Of a stretch of DNA of 64,000 nucleotides, positions 1-9,443 are shown one piece after another (within the stretch, counting starts at the first letter, position 1; the number at the start of each line of letters is the position of its first letter). Below the pieces are notes generated by a model that had not been told where the DNA came from, searched no databases, and was given only the letters and a program-made list of their open reading frames with translations. The stretch spans positions 868,001-932,000 of the forward strand of contig JAJNNY010000004.1 of NCBI GenBank assembly GCA_022453515.1, written 5' to 3'. Source of the stretch: Astrocystis sublimbata (Eukaryota > Ascomycota > Sordariomycetes > Xylariales > Xylariaceae). Made by a program: the position numbers and the translations under genes.

Positions 1-273
1 GCCGCGGTTGACCTTGCCGTCGCGGGGCGCAGGCTCGATCTTGTCGACGACAATGGTGGGGATGCCAGCGGCGACAAAGGCGCGCATGTATTCCTCATCC
101 TTCTCGACGTCGCGTGTAACCATGACCTTGAGCTGGTACTTGCTGCGCCATTTGCGCAACGAGTGGTCCAGCACCAGCAGGCCACCGAAATATCCGCGGT
201 TGGTGAGCAGTGTTGTCCATATCTTGGTGGGGTCGTACTGCCCCTCGCCGTTCGTGGAGGACGTCGTCGCCAT
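1..273 (-). CDS. Glycosyltransferase family 8-like protein, N-terminal part (cut by the window edge)
   Basis: The minus strand reads open from an ATG at 273 to the left edge, giving the first 91 residues. The stretch 'KIWTTLLTNRGYFGGLLVLD' followed by 'SLRKWRSKYQLKVMVT' is the usual opening of fungal GT8 (glycogenin/galactinol-synthase-like) enzymes: a first Rossmann strand, then the 'LLVLDxSLRK' helix and the 'KYxLxVxVT' second strand. Members of this family move a sugar from a nucleotide sugar to a protein or small acceptor in the cytosol. The DxD metal motif and the rest of the catalytic domain lie outside the window, so the acceptor cannot be guessed. A TATATATATATA run at about 383-394 sits 110 bases upstream and could be the TATA element. 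Family call is reasonably firm; specificity is unknown. Confidence 0.75.
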   Translation of the reverse strand, partial: MATTSSTNGEGQYDPTKIWTTLLTNRGYFGGLLVLDHSLRKWRSKYQLKVMVTRDVEKDEEYMRAFVAAGIPTIVVDKIEPAPRDGKVNRG

Positions 274-1812
274 GCTGACTGTTACAAGTATACAAGATTG
301 TCGTGACCACAAGTGAGTTCAGGGATCAATAAAAGGAGAAATACTCCAGAAGCTCAAATATAGGCTTCTCCTGGAATGTAGGTTATATATATATCGGGGT
401 AATGAATAAAAATCCTTAGAAACACAGCAAGAAGCAGTAAAATTCACAGAGATGGATAATGTGCAGACAGCATGGGATTTTGTTCAGCTAGCCCAGATTC
501 CGATCCATTCGCGTAACACGATTAGGCATGTCCCTTGCGTTAGTTTACCATCGGCCCTTTTTAACCCTTTTTTGCTTCTTCGTGGAAGCTGAGATGCCGG
601 TGCCGCCGGCTTGGTTCGTGCTGCCGCATGTCTTGAAGTCCCCCAGGTTAGGCTAATTCCAGGCAAGGTACATGCAAGTGTATACTTATCAGCTGTTGAC
701 GCCATCGACTAGCGAGCTATCTTACCCACTCACCCACCAAGAGCCATAAAGAGCCACCATACGACTTGCAACGTGCACTTTGGCGCGATAACTGTTGGGT
801 TTGGTCATGGCCCTAGCGGCGCGCGGGAAGGGAAGCATCGGGACAACCCCAACCCCCGCAAGTGAGATAGATGGGCGTTTGCTCGTCTCCGTTTCCGATA
901 GGCTTTCTAGGCTGTGACTCGTCTGATACTGGCCGCGAGAGGCCGGGTTCGCAGAGGAACACTTATGGAGGGGTTGTATAATATGACATCGATGCCATTG
1001 TTGGAGGGGTCGAGCAATCCTAGTACGCAGAGAGACGGACAGACAGATGGAAGTGCTCTTCTTTCACCATTTTACCGAGTATAAAGCGAAATTCCAGGCT
1101 TGCGCAATGTGAGCAAATGGGATGAAAAATAGTTGATCAAACTGGTGAGCGGTCGGCCATCGACACATAGCATCCAGGTTCTTGGCATGCTTGGGTTCTG
1201 TGCTGGGTGAGCATGTACAGAATAGCATGCGGGGACGTAGATCCCGCCCATGTCCTGAGGTGTTCGTTTCTGGTTCGTGCCGGGTCTTGCCGAGCGAAGC
1301 TGGCGTAGGTAGTGAGCGTGGCGAGCGTGGTTCAATGCTGTAGAACCAGCATGGAAGGCAACCCAGCTGATCCTGCACTCTCCCCCCACTACAAAGATAA
1401 AGCTCCAATCGATAAGATAAGCTTTTGCTCACCCTGGCGAGCTACCTAGGTAGGCGAGCCAGGGAAAGTGATGCCAAGAACATGGTCAGTACAAGGCAAA
1501 CTTCCAAACCTTCGAAACCCTCGGAAATCGACTATCATCAATGCATCAGAGACTTAAATCCGGAGTTTGATCAGAGAAACATGTTGCTTTAGTCGCTGCA
1601 TCATTACCAGCATCGATACCTCGTACAATCCTTTCTCCAAAGCGGAAACTTCAGCATCATACTTTTTACTATCCCTCGTTCGTAGATTTTGGTCGAATCT
1701 GAGAAGCCTGCATTTTCAGTTTGGGAGATGAAAACACATCCTTACTGAGACCTTCCGTCACAGGTCGCGATCCCGATCATTCTCTACTACGCGTCGCGCT
1801 CGGTCACCGAAC
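274..1812. other. Intergenic region between two divergent genes
   Basis: This is the shared upstream region of the GT8-like gene (leftward) and BCD1 (rightward). It holds the TATA-like run at 383-394 and a perfect TACCTAGGTA palindrome at 1443-1452. Short open frames on the minus strand between 1064 and 1432 have no recognisable domain and overlap each other in two frames, so I do not call a gene. Confidence 0.6.
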
Positions 1813-2994
1813 ATGGCGGATCCGTTGCTTACTTCCCTCTGTACCATTTGTCGCATTCAAGAACCCAAATACAAATGCCCGCGATGCCAAGCCCGAACTT
1901 GCTCGCTGCCATGCGTCAAGAAACACAAGATGTGGTCCTCGTGCAACGGCGAACGCGATCCTACCGTCTATGTCGGACTCGACAGGCTCAAGACCGATGC
2001 TGGGATCGACCACGACTACAACTTCCTCACCAAGATCGAGAGATCCGTCGAACGCGCCGAACGCATTATGCGAGAAGATAGGGACATCCTGCCCCAAGAA
2101 GAGTGTCGACCTCCACCCCATAAAAGAACCCGTTTCAACAAGGGTCAGAGCCGAGGTAGGACGGCTGTGGACGATGGCCCGCGGAAGTGGGATCGAAACG
2201 CAATACACAGGTTGCGCCATCTCGGAATACACGTCTCCTCGTTACCTTACGGCATGACACGTGCCAAGGAAAACAACACCAGCTGGAACAGACGAAGCAA
2301 AACGATAAATTGGCAAATAGAATGGCTTTTGTTTGACACAGACTGTTCCGCTGCGGCGAAGACACCTGAACCCAAACGACTGCTGCACAAAGCACTCGAC
2401 GAGACACCTCTTTCCGTTGCCTTTGCCCATGCGTTGGATTACAGCCGGCAACGACAATTAAGCGAACAAGAGCGAGCGGAGCAGAAGAAAGCACTTCGGA
2501 AACAGAAAGCATCGGGACAGAGAGCCCAAGACCCATCGACGAGCATGTGGAAAGACTCGCTGTGCCTACTGCAAGATTATGAGACCGGGGCCTGGGACGG
2601 CTCGACAGATAGGAATGATCTTCGCATAGAGAAGGACAAGTACCGCTTTTTCCTGTTAAAGCCCAGGAAACCGTCCCGGGAGCCCGAGAGGCTGCAATCA
2701 GTGGACTCGCGAGAAAGTCTATCTTCTCTTCTCACTGGCAGAGAGATCGTCGAATTTCCAACAATATACGTATTGTCGGGAGATACTACCAGTCTAGGCG
2801 AGGGATTCATAATAGAGGAAGAGGATACAAAGAAAGGGTCCAAAAAGCGGAAGGCGCCGGCGCTTGTGAGCTACGAATCTGGTGCAGACACGTCAGAGGA
2901 TGAGGAGGATGGTGAGGTGCTGGAGCAAGGTGGTGAGGCGGAGAGTTCGGATGATTCCACAAGCAGCTCTGGATCTGACACTGACATGTCTTGA
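1813..2994 (+). CDS. BCD1: Box C/D snoRNA assembly protein Bcd1 (HIT zinc finger)
   Basis: Single exon, 393 residues. The N-terminus is a textbook HIT zinc finger: Cys10, Cys13, Cys22, Cys25, Cys30, Cys34, His38 and Cys44, with the 'EPKYKCPRC' and 'TCSLPCVKKHK' signature of the Bcd1/ZNHIT6 branch. It is followed by a basic central region and the Bcd1-type core ('INWQIEWLLFDTD', about residues 165-180). The last 45 residues are a strongly acidic Ser/Asp/Glu tail. Bcd1 is a nucleolar/nuclear factor needed to load Snu13, Nop58 and fibrillarin onto box C/D snoRNAs, and works with the R2TP chaperone. Length fits fungal Bcd1 proteins. The start is the ATG directly before the zinc finger. The next gene downstream, SCD6, is on the same strand 770 bases away and is independent. 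Confidence 0.9.
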   Translation: MADPLLTSLCTICRIQEPKYKCPRCQARTCSLPCVKKHKMWSSCNGERDPTVYVGLDRLKTDAGIDHDYNFLTKIERSVERAERIMREDRDILPQEECRPPPHKRTRFNKGQSRGRTAVDDGPRKWDRNAIHRLRHLGIHVSSLPYGMTRAKENNTSWNRRSKTINWQIEWLLFDTDCSAAAKTPEPKRLLHKALDETPLSVAFAHALDYSRQRQLSEQERAEQKKALRKQKASGQRAQDPSTSMWKDSLCLLQDYETGAWDGSTDRNDLRIEKDKYRFFLLKPRKPSREPERLQSVDSRESLSSLLTGREIVEFPTIYVLSGDTTSLGEGFIIEEEDTKKGSKKRKAPALVSYESGADTSEDEEDGEVLEQGGEAESSDDSTSSSGSDTDMS

Positions 2995-3763
2995 GTATGG
3001 AATGGTCTGGATGATTAGTGGTGATAATCTATCTTCCCAAATTCCAAAAATTAATTATAATATCAAAATACCTTAGAATTCGATACCCCCTCCATAAGAT
3101 TTCCCTGCTATACCTCCCAACTAGCATTTCTCGATACGACCACTGAGAGATAAGTAATGTATCGAGGTCCAAGTTGCTCTAAGATTGAGCAGCCACCAAA
3201 TGTGAAACCATAATTAAGGTTCTCACCAAACTATCAGCTTGGAACTCCATTCCAATGATTCGATACACTATACGAATATCCTCATTGAGTCTCTCGGATG
3301 TTTCCCAGTTGCTTCTTGCCTGCCATTACTGGAATCCATTATAAGGTAGGTACCTATCTAGATGTACCTTACTGCAGGTCGATAGGTGTTTCTGCCGGGC
3401 GGTGAGACAGGTGACAGCAGCCTGCACGCTAAGTCGCTCGCTACCTTGCTTAGTGCCACAACTTGGATAGCTGAATTTGATTTGATTGAATGGCTGGGGC
3501 ACCTGGCTGGGGCACCTGGTGATTTTCAGCCTTAAGGTTCTTTCTCTTTCCTCCGCCAACAGCTTCCAGCTCATCCCATCCATCCCATCCCACACCTCGA
3601 CACATACATACCTCTCCTCCTACACATGCATCTTACCACCCACCACGCCTATCGGTGCTTGCGCCCTCTTCGTCTCTAACTTCGACGTGTCCGTTCTCTC
3701 TTCGATATCTAGTCTTTTACATTCTCAGATTCTACTGCGCTTGACGCGCACCTTACTTTAGCC
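2995..3763 (+). other. Intergenic region BCD1 to SCD6
   Basis: It contains the AT-rich 3' end of BCD1 and, from about 3590 to 3760, a pyrimidine-rich stretch (CT- and CAT-rich) ending at the SCD6 start, typical of a fungal promoter/5' leader. A short open frame crossing it (3486-3761) is just this low-complexity leader. No other gene seen. Confidence 0.55.
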
Positions 3764-5767
3764 ATGTCCGAATTCCTCGGGTGAGTCTATGGCACGCGTC
3801 CCTCCGGCCGAACTGCTATAGGTTGCTAATGCATATTTATCCAGCTCGCGGATATCTCTGATATCCAAAAGCGATATCCGGTAAGCGCTTTGCGTGGCGG
3901 TCGCTCGCCCCACCCAGCTGCTGACAGCTCGTCAAGCTACTCAGGTATTCTTCACGAGATAAATAGTGAAGAATCTACAGTATCTCTTGAAAGCGTCAAG
4001 TCATACGGCACTGAGGGACGACGCGGAAATCCTGCAGACGAGGTGGCCCCCTCAGAACAGATCTACGAGTACATTGTTTTCCGAGGCAGCGATGTGAAGG
4101 ACCTACGCATCGAACAGGCTCCTGCTGCCCCCAAGGAAAATCAACCACCCCAGGTTCCTGACGACCCTGCCATCGTTGGCGTAAGTCTCCCCCCACCGTT
4201 GTCTTATCCTGACATATTCCCACAACAACCTGGTCCTCGATTCTGTATGATGAACTATTTCGGATGTAAACTCATGTTTTTACTGAATTGCGCAAACAAC
4301 CCCGTGTTGATATTTCCGTTGCCTTCCTTCTGATCTATCCTGGATCGAGATCTTTCTTCGCTCACCACAAGGGAAATGATTCGTAACTGGTTATGGCTAA
4401 TCACCGATTTCGCCACGCAGTCTCGCACACGTCCGACTGGTCAGGCCCCTCCTGGCCCGCCTGGCCCGCCTGGCCCTCCCGGTCACGTCCCAGGCCCCGC
4501 CGGCTTCGCGCAGAACCCATATCCGCCCAACTTTTACCCTCCGCCTCCGGGCCAATGGGGACGTGGCGGTCCTGGGCCTGGCCCGGGACCAGGCCAAGGT
4601 TTTAACGGGATGCCTTACCCACCACCTCCCGGCTGGTTCCCCCCTGGCCAAGGATTCCCTCCGGGAGGCCCTGGTCCTTGGAACTACGGTTATCCCCCAG
4701 GACCCCAGGGTCCACCAGCCCCAGGTACGCCTGGGCCGGGCATGCGACAGACACCACAGCAAGACAACAAGCCAGCTCCCATTGGTGCTGGCGCGGACAA
4801 GCAAAAGCCGGTAGGTATCCCTGCGGTTGAGTTACCTACGGAATCTAAGACGTTTGGACAGCCTCCGCAACTTGCTTCGAAAGAGTCAGCGCCCACCCCT
4901 CCAGTTGAATCAAAGCCTAGTGCTGCTGAGGTGAAGGCTACAGCCGATTCTCTTACACAACACAAGCCCTCCCCGAACGTCGAGCCGAAGAGTGTTCCAA
5001 CCGGACCTCGGAGTAGTCGTATCACTCCCGCCGTGCCAATGCCTGCTGCTATCTTGGCGAGGTCGGGCCCTCATGCTGTAGCTGCTACTGCATCAGTGAA
5101 AGCTGCCGTTGATGCCTCAAATGCTCCTACGAGTGCTGCTGCTCTCAAAGATGCCACACAAGCTGCCAAAGCAGCTGTCGCTGTGGCAATGGCCAAGCTG
5201 GATAACCCCAACGCTACCATCAGCACTGTTGGCCCAACACCCGGTGGCAACGCCATGGATAATCTCACCAAAAAAGTAAACGAAATGCGAGTGAACGCTG
5301 CTACGAGAGGATCTGGCCGGGGTCGTGGTCGTGGAGGCCGCAGCGGTGCTCAGCCGAAGATAGAAGTTCCTGATGCCGACTTCGATTTCCAGACAGCCAA
5401 CGCGAAGTTTAACAAACAAGACGTCGCCAAAGACGCTGTCGTCGGTTCACCCTTGGGCGAGATGCCCAACGGAGCTGATCCGGAGACCCCAGAGCCTGAA
5501 GATGGAGCCTACAACAAGACCCGGTCGTTCTTTGACAATATCAGTAGCGAGGCCAGAGAGCGAGCAGAGAACGGTGGCCAGAGACCCGGAGGACGAGAAT
5601 GGCGTGGCGAGGAACAACGCAAAAACATGGAAACCTTCGGGCAAGGAAGCGTTGATGGCGGTTACCGTGGGTACCGTGGCCGAGGACGTGGTCGAGGTCG
5701 CGGCAACCGTGGTCGGGGTGGCCCTCGAGGCCGGGGTGGCTTTACTCAGCCCACCCCTGCGCAATGA
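3764..5767 (+). CDS. SCD6: Scd6/LSM14-family translation repressor and decapping activator
   Basis: Four exons: 3764-3780, 3845-3880, 3937-4180 (alternatively from 3928) and 4421-5767, about 547 residues. The spliced N-terminus is an LSM domain (about 1-80) with the Scd6 signature 'GSRISLISKSDIR' and 'HEINSEESTVSLESVKSYGT'. A long Pro/Gly-rich linker follows, then the FDF motif (about 420-422), an FFD box ('RSFFDNIS', about 469), a TFG box (about 504-506) and an RGG-repeat C-terminus. In Scd6/Sum2/LSM14 the FDF and FFD-TFG elements bind Dhh1 and Edc3-type partners, and the RGG tail binds eIF4G, so mRNA is held back from translation and fed to decapping in P-bodies. All junctions keep frame. 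The start exon has only 17 bases. The third exon's acceptor is uncertain: AAG at 3936 gives the family-like sequence, CAG at 3927 adds three serines. Confidence 0.9.
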
Positions 5768-6551
5768 TAGCAATCAGCCAAACCCAACAAGATCTCACGA
5801 ACTCCAGCTCGGCTGATCAGACGTGTGTCGTGGTTACATGGCCTTCATCTTGCAATATCAGCTACCAGGACCAGATTATCGAAAGCAAGCCTTTCGTTCG
5901 CTTGCAATGCCCTGGTTATCTCGGACTTACATTCAGTCACCTAATGATTCGGGGATTGAGTTCTACGCCTCACGAACAAGTAACGACATTCTCTCTTGTG
6001 CGGTAATTGCACAATTGTATGAGTATAACATGACAGTCGCACAATTCCGGTCTCATTTCCATTTCCCAGGAGTGGTTCATCAGCGAGCGGGTTCTTCATC
6101 GTGTTCAAAGGCCAACCCGGCGGCTAGGGATGGTTGAGGCAAAATTGGCGTAGTGGTCATGCCACGGCGTTAGGTATCGTCATTTCGTGCATGATTTTGA
6201 TCACGGGCTGTGAGCATAATATGGTGGCACATCGGGAGCTAGCGTGGCTCACAAAGTGATCATGAGTGACGGAGATCACGAAGAATTGTGAACGGGCTGT
6301 TCGCAATTCATGGGGCGCAAACAAACATGCGTGCATTTGAGGCCTAGGGTACCAAACTAAAAAAGACGGAAACAACTTAGGTTTGAACGAGGGATATTCG
6401 TGAAGGATGGTGCGCGATTTTATGCGAAACAAGCCATCCCTTCAGGTCAGAAATACAATACAACATCATCAAACCTAAATACTTTGGATGACCACTCGTT
6501 ATTGTGATGATTTGATGTTGACGATGACGATGATTCTGATTATTGAACATA
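5768..6551. other. Convergent intergenic region SCD6/NIT2
   Basis: Shared 3' region of two genes pointing at each other. It must hold both polyadenylation sites. Open frames here (5764-6137 plus, 6157-6432 minus) are short and resemble nothing I know. No gene called. Confidence 0.5.
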
Positions 6552-8345
6552 CTATACAGTCGGGTACACATCACTTAACGGCTAGGTAATCAGCAATCGA
6601 GAATTCGGTATTAGAAAGGGTATTAGAAAGGGTATTAGAAAGGGGGTACTTACGTCCTACGGATCAACGGCATCTTCTCCCTCACACGCTCCCATTCCTC
6701 CAAGTCGATGTCGACGACGCCCAGCTCCCCAACGGCGCCGGGCTCGACAGCGTCCTCGCTGTCCTCGCCGTCCCAGTCAGGCCGCACGCCCTTCATCTTC
6801 AGGATAACGCGGCCCCAGGGGTCAACGACCATGCTGTGACCGTAGGAGACGCGGGGTTTCTTGTTCTTGTTCTCTCCGGCTGATGTAGTGGTAGAATCGA
6901 CATTGTGCGCGCCCGCCTGTGCGGCGGCGATGACGTAGCTCTGCGTCTCGATGGCGCGCGCGCGCAGCAGGACCTCCCAGTGCGCGCGGCCTGTCGGGAC
7001 GGTGAAGGCCGAGGGGTAGAGGAGGATCTGGGCTGGTCCTGCGGCATCTTTGGTTTTGTCTTTGCTGGGGGAGTCGGGATTGGTATTTGTATGTGCATGA
7101 TACTGCGTCGTCAGATGAATCGCGGGCTCCGGGAACCGCAGGTCGAAGCAGATCAGACTGCCCAGACGCCCGATGGGTGACGGGGTCGGCGCGATCAGGT
7201 ACGCGCCTGCTTGCGTGCTGGTGGATTCTAGGAGGCCTGCGGCGGCGTAGTCGAAGAGGTGCAGCTTGTCGTAGGACCCGGTGGGGTGGAGGGTGCCGGT
7301 TGGAGTTATGTAGATTGTGCGGTTGTAGAGCTTTGTTTTCGTTTTTGCTTCTGTGTCTCCCTTGGTGATGTCGTTGTCTGAGACGTCTACGACTTCGGAC
7401 TGCGGTGTTGAGGTTAAGACTGGATTTGACGAGGGTGTTTTCTTGGAACTTGTCGATGCAGAGGCAGGTGGTGATATCGGCTTTACGGCCACAGGTACGT
7501 GGATCCCGACGTGTACGCCGATCGAGTGTTCCGCTGCTGCGGCTTGCAGGCCTGTGACGAACGGAGAGCTTGCGACGGGACGAGCGAGAGATAGAGATTC
7601 TTGCGCCGAGGTCCCGATGTAGTCGGATGCTTCGGGCAGGAAGAGGATCTGGATGATGTTGTTAGCATACTGCATCAAGAACAAGATCGCGCATACTGAG
7701 AAATAGGAACTTGGACGAGGCCTGAGTTCTCTTGTGACTTTGGTTTTATATGATGAGAACGGTTTATGAGGGATTTAGTTCGTGAATGTCCAGCCACAAC
7801 TGACACTGGATACCCTTATACACAGTAAGTGTCTTTTTGGCCGGAATTCATAACCATACTCCATCATAGACGGAGTGGCTCTTCGTATTTCTCTTTCTCT
7901 TTTACAATGTTGCCGCAGAGAAGCTGAGCTGACATGTCGCCAAAGTATGGACACACACATCAATCAATCCCCTCATCCAAGCTTCATTTCCGTGATAAAG
8001 GCCCAGTATGAAACAACGAAAAGCGTCTGCTTGCGTGAAACAACGATGACCACCAACACAGCCATCGCCACGGAAAAATTGGAATCATGAGTGCTGCTGT
8101 CTCACCTTAGCACCGGCTTGCGCCGCCTGGCCGACGAGCTTCACGCACTGGGCCAGGTTCGCCTTCATCGAGTTCGAAGAGCATATCTGCCCAATGGCCT
8201 AGGGCACGAGAGTCCCATCAATTAGCTTTTGTTCCTGTTGATGGGGGTATCTCTCTATCTATCTCCTCCAATCATGGCTATTGGAATTGGAGTGCAGGGC
8301 ATATCGTTCATCATGAAAGTGGAGGGAACGTACCGCTTTAGCCAT
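6552..8345 (-). CDS. NIT2: Nit2-type nitrilase-superfamily amidase (deaminated glutathione amidase family)
   Basis: Four exons on the minus strand: 8334-8345 (only four codons), 8106-8198, 6654-7648 and 6552-6573, giving 373 residues. The spliced start reads '[19 protein letters not shown]', as in fungal Nit2. The nitrilase triad is present: Glu41 in 'LFLPEASDY', Lys163 in 'YDKLHLFD' and Cys202 in '[10 protein letters not shown]'. '[20 protein letters not shown]' and '[11 protein letters not shown]' are also family blocks. The last exon supplies the expected ending 'RRTDVYP'; without that splice the frame stops after 'RRT'. Family members hydrolyse deaminated glutathione or omega-amides, repairing a transaminase by-product in cytosol or mitochondria. 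Residues about 90-140 are a low-complexity Ser/Thr/Pro/Lys insertion longer than in most relatives. Intron 2 (7649-8105, 457 bases) is unusually long for this window. Confidence 0.88.
6607..6642. repeat. Three perfect 12-nt tandem repeats in the last NIT2 intron
   Basis: The unit GGTATTAGAAAG occurs three times without mismatch at 6607-6618, 6619-6630 and 6631-6642. It lies just inside the 80-base intron (6574-6653), downstream of its GTAAGT donor. On the coding strand each unit reads CTTTCTAATACC: a pyrimidine run plus a CTAAT branch-like core. Confidence 0.95.
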
Positions 8346-9443
8346 CTCGAGCGCTTGTTGATGATGGATGAACTTGTCCTGGTATATGTAGGTAAGTAGG
8401 TAGGTATGTTGCTATTCGGTGCGCGCTCGTCGGGAGATTTGGACGGCGTGCTTAATGAGTGAGTTGAGCTCCATGCACTTTAATCCTGTACCCACGAAAG
8501 TGCTGTCAAGATCTCCGACGAATTTGGCCTGAACGAGCTCTGTTACTCTTGCTGGACTGGACGTAGGTAGGTGTAATAAGGTCGGACTTTGATCGGGTTA
8601 AATCATTCATTCTCTAAGAGATTCGGCGCCCGCAAGTCGGGGCGCTCCGATGTCGACATCGACTCCACCGCGGTCCGGTACTTGATCTCGTCTATGATAT
8701 CCACTCCGCTTCTCACGTCGGTTTGCCAACTTCCAATTTCAGACTACATACATACATGCCTAGGACTATTTCTTTAAAATTATGTGCCACTAGACATACG
8801 AGAATCCTTTTCAACCGTCTCCTCCGATGGGGCGAAAACTTGATGTATGCAGTGGAGGGAATAGAACGACCGTGCGATACGTCGTAGCATGCAAGGACAT
8901 CATCGATATCAATAGAGATCAATCCCTTTCGCTTATTAAAAATTCTGCATTGACCAGATATGTCACACCTTTCTAAATCTATGGTCCTAATCAGAAGAAA
9001 CACATGGCGCTATAAAGTGACCCTGGCTGGGCTTGAGAGACGATGCAAATCCTCAAGAAGCCAGCGGCAGCCCAATAAGTAATTGGTAAGACGGTGTCAG
9101 AGCAGTGTGCAAATTCCGTGTCCTGACACCCTAAGAGGTGTCTCATAAGACACTGTGACCATCTCCTTTGCCGCTCACCTTTTTGGCGGCAACTGAAGCA
9201 AGTAACAAATCCAGCAAATAGTAGCCAGTTTCCTGCCTCCTGCCTCCTTGTGCCCCCTGAGGTTGAACGCCTGGCTGGATGAGAGCAAAACCAAATTATT
9301 CAATACATTTTAGCGAGTATATGTGCCGCATGCTCCGTTCACGTATCCGATGGTCCATCCATCGCACGTGGCCATTGTACGATGCGACTAGTCGCTTCTC
9401 CCTTCGCGTTTCGATCCCTCAAGTTGATTAGAGCGTCTTATGA
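8346..9443. other. Intergenic region TAF4 to NIT2
   Basis: Upstream region of NIT2 and downstream region of TAF4, both on the minus strand. I see several (G)GTAGGTA tracts near 8390-8410 and 8560-8575 but no supported gene. Open frames at 8589-8777 and 8713-9003 overlap on opposite strands and lack recognisable content. Confidence 0.5.

Noticed and set aside
1064..1432. Overlapping minus-strand frames upstream of BCD1
   Set aside because: Two frames over the same DNA, Cys/His/Pro-rich random-looking content, no splice or domain support.
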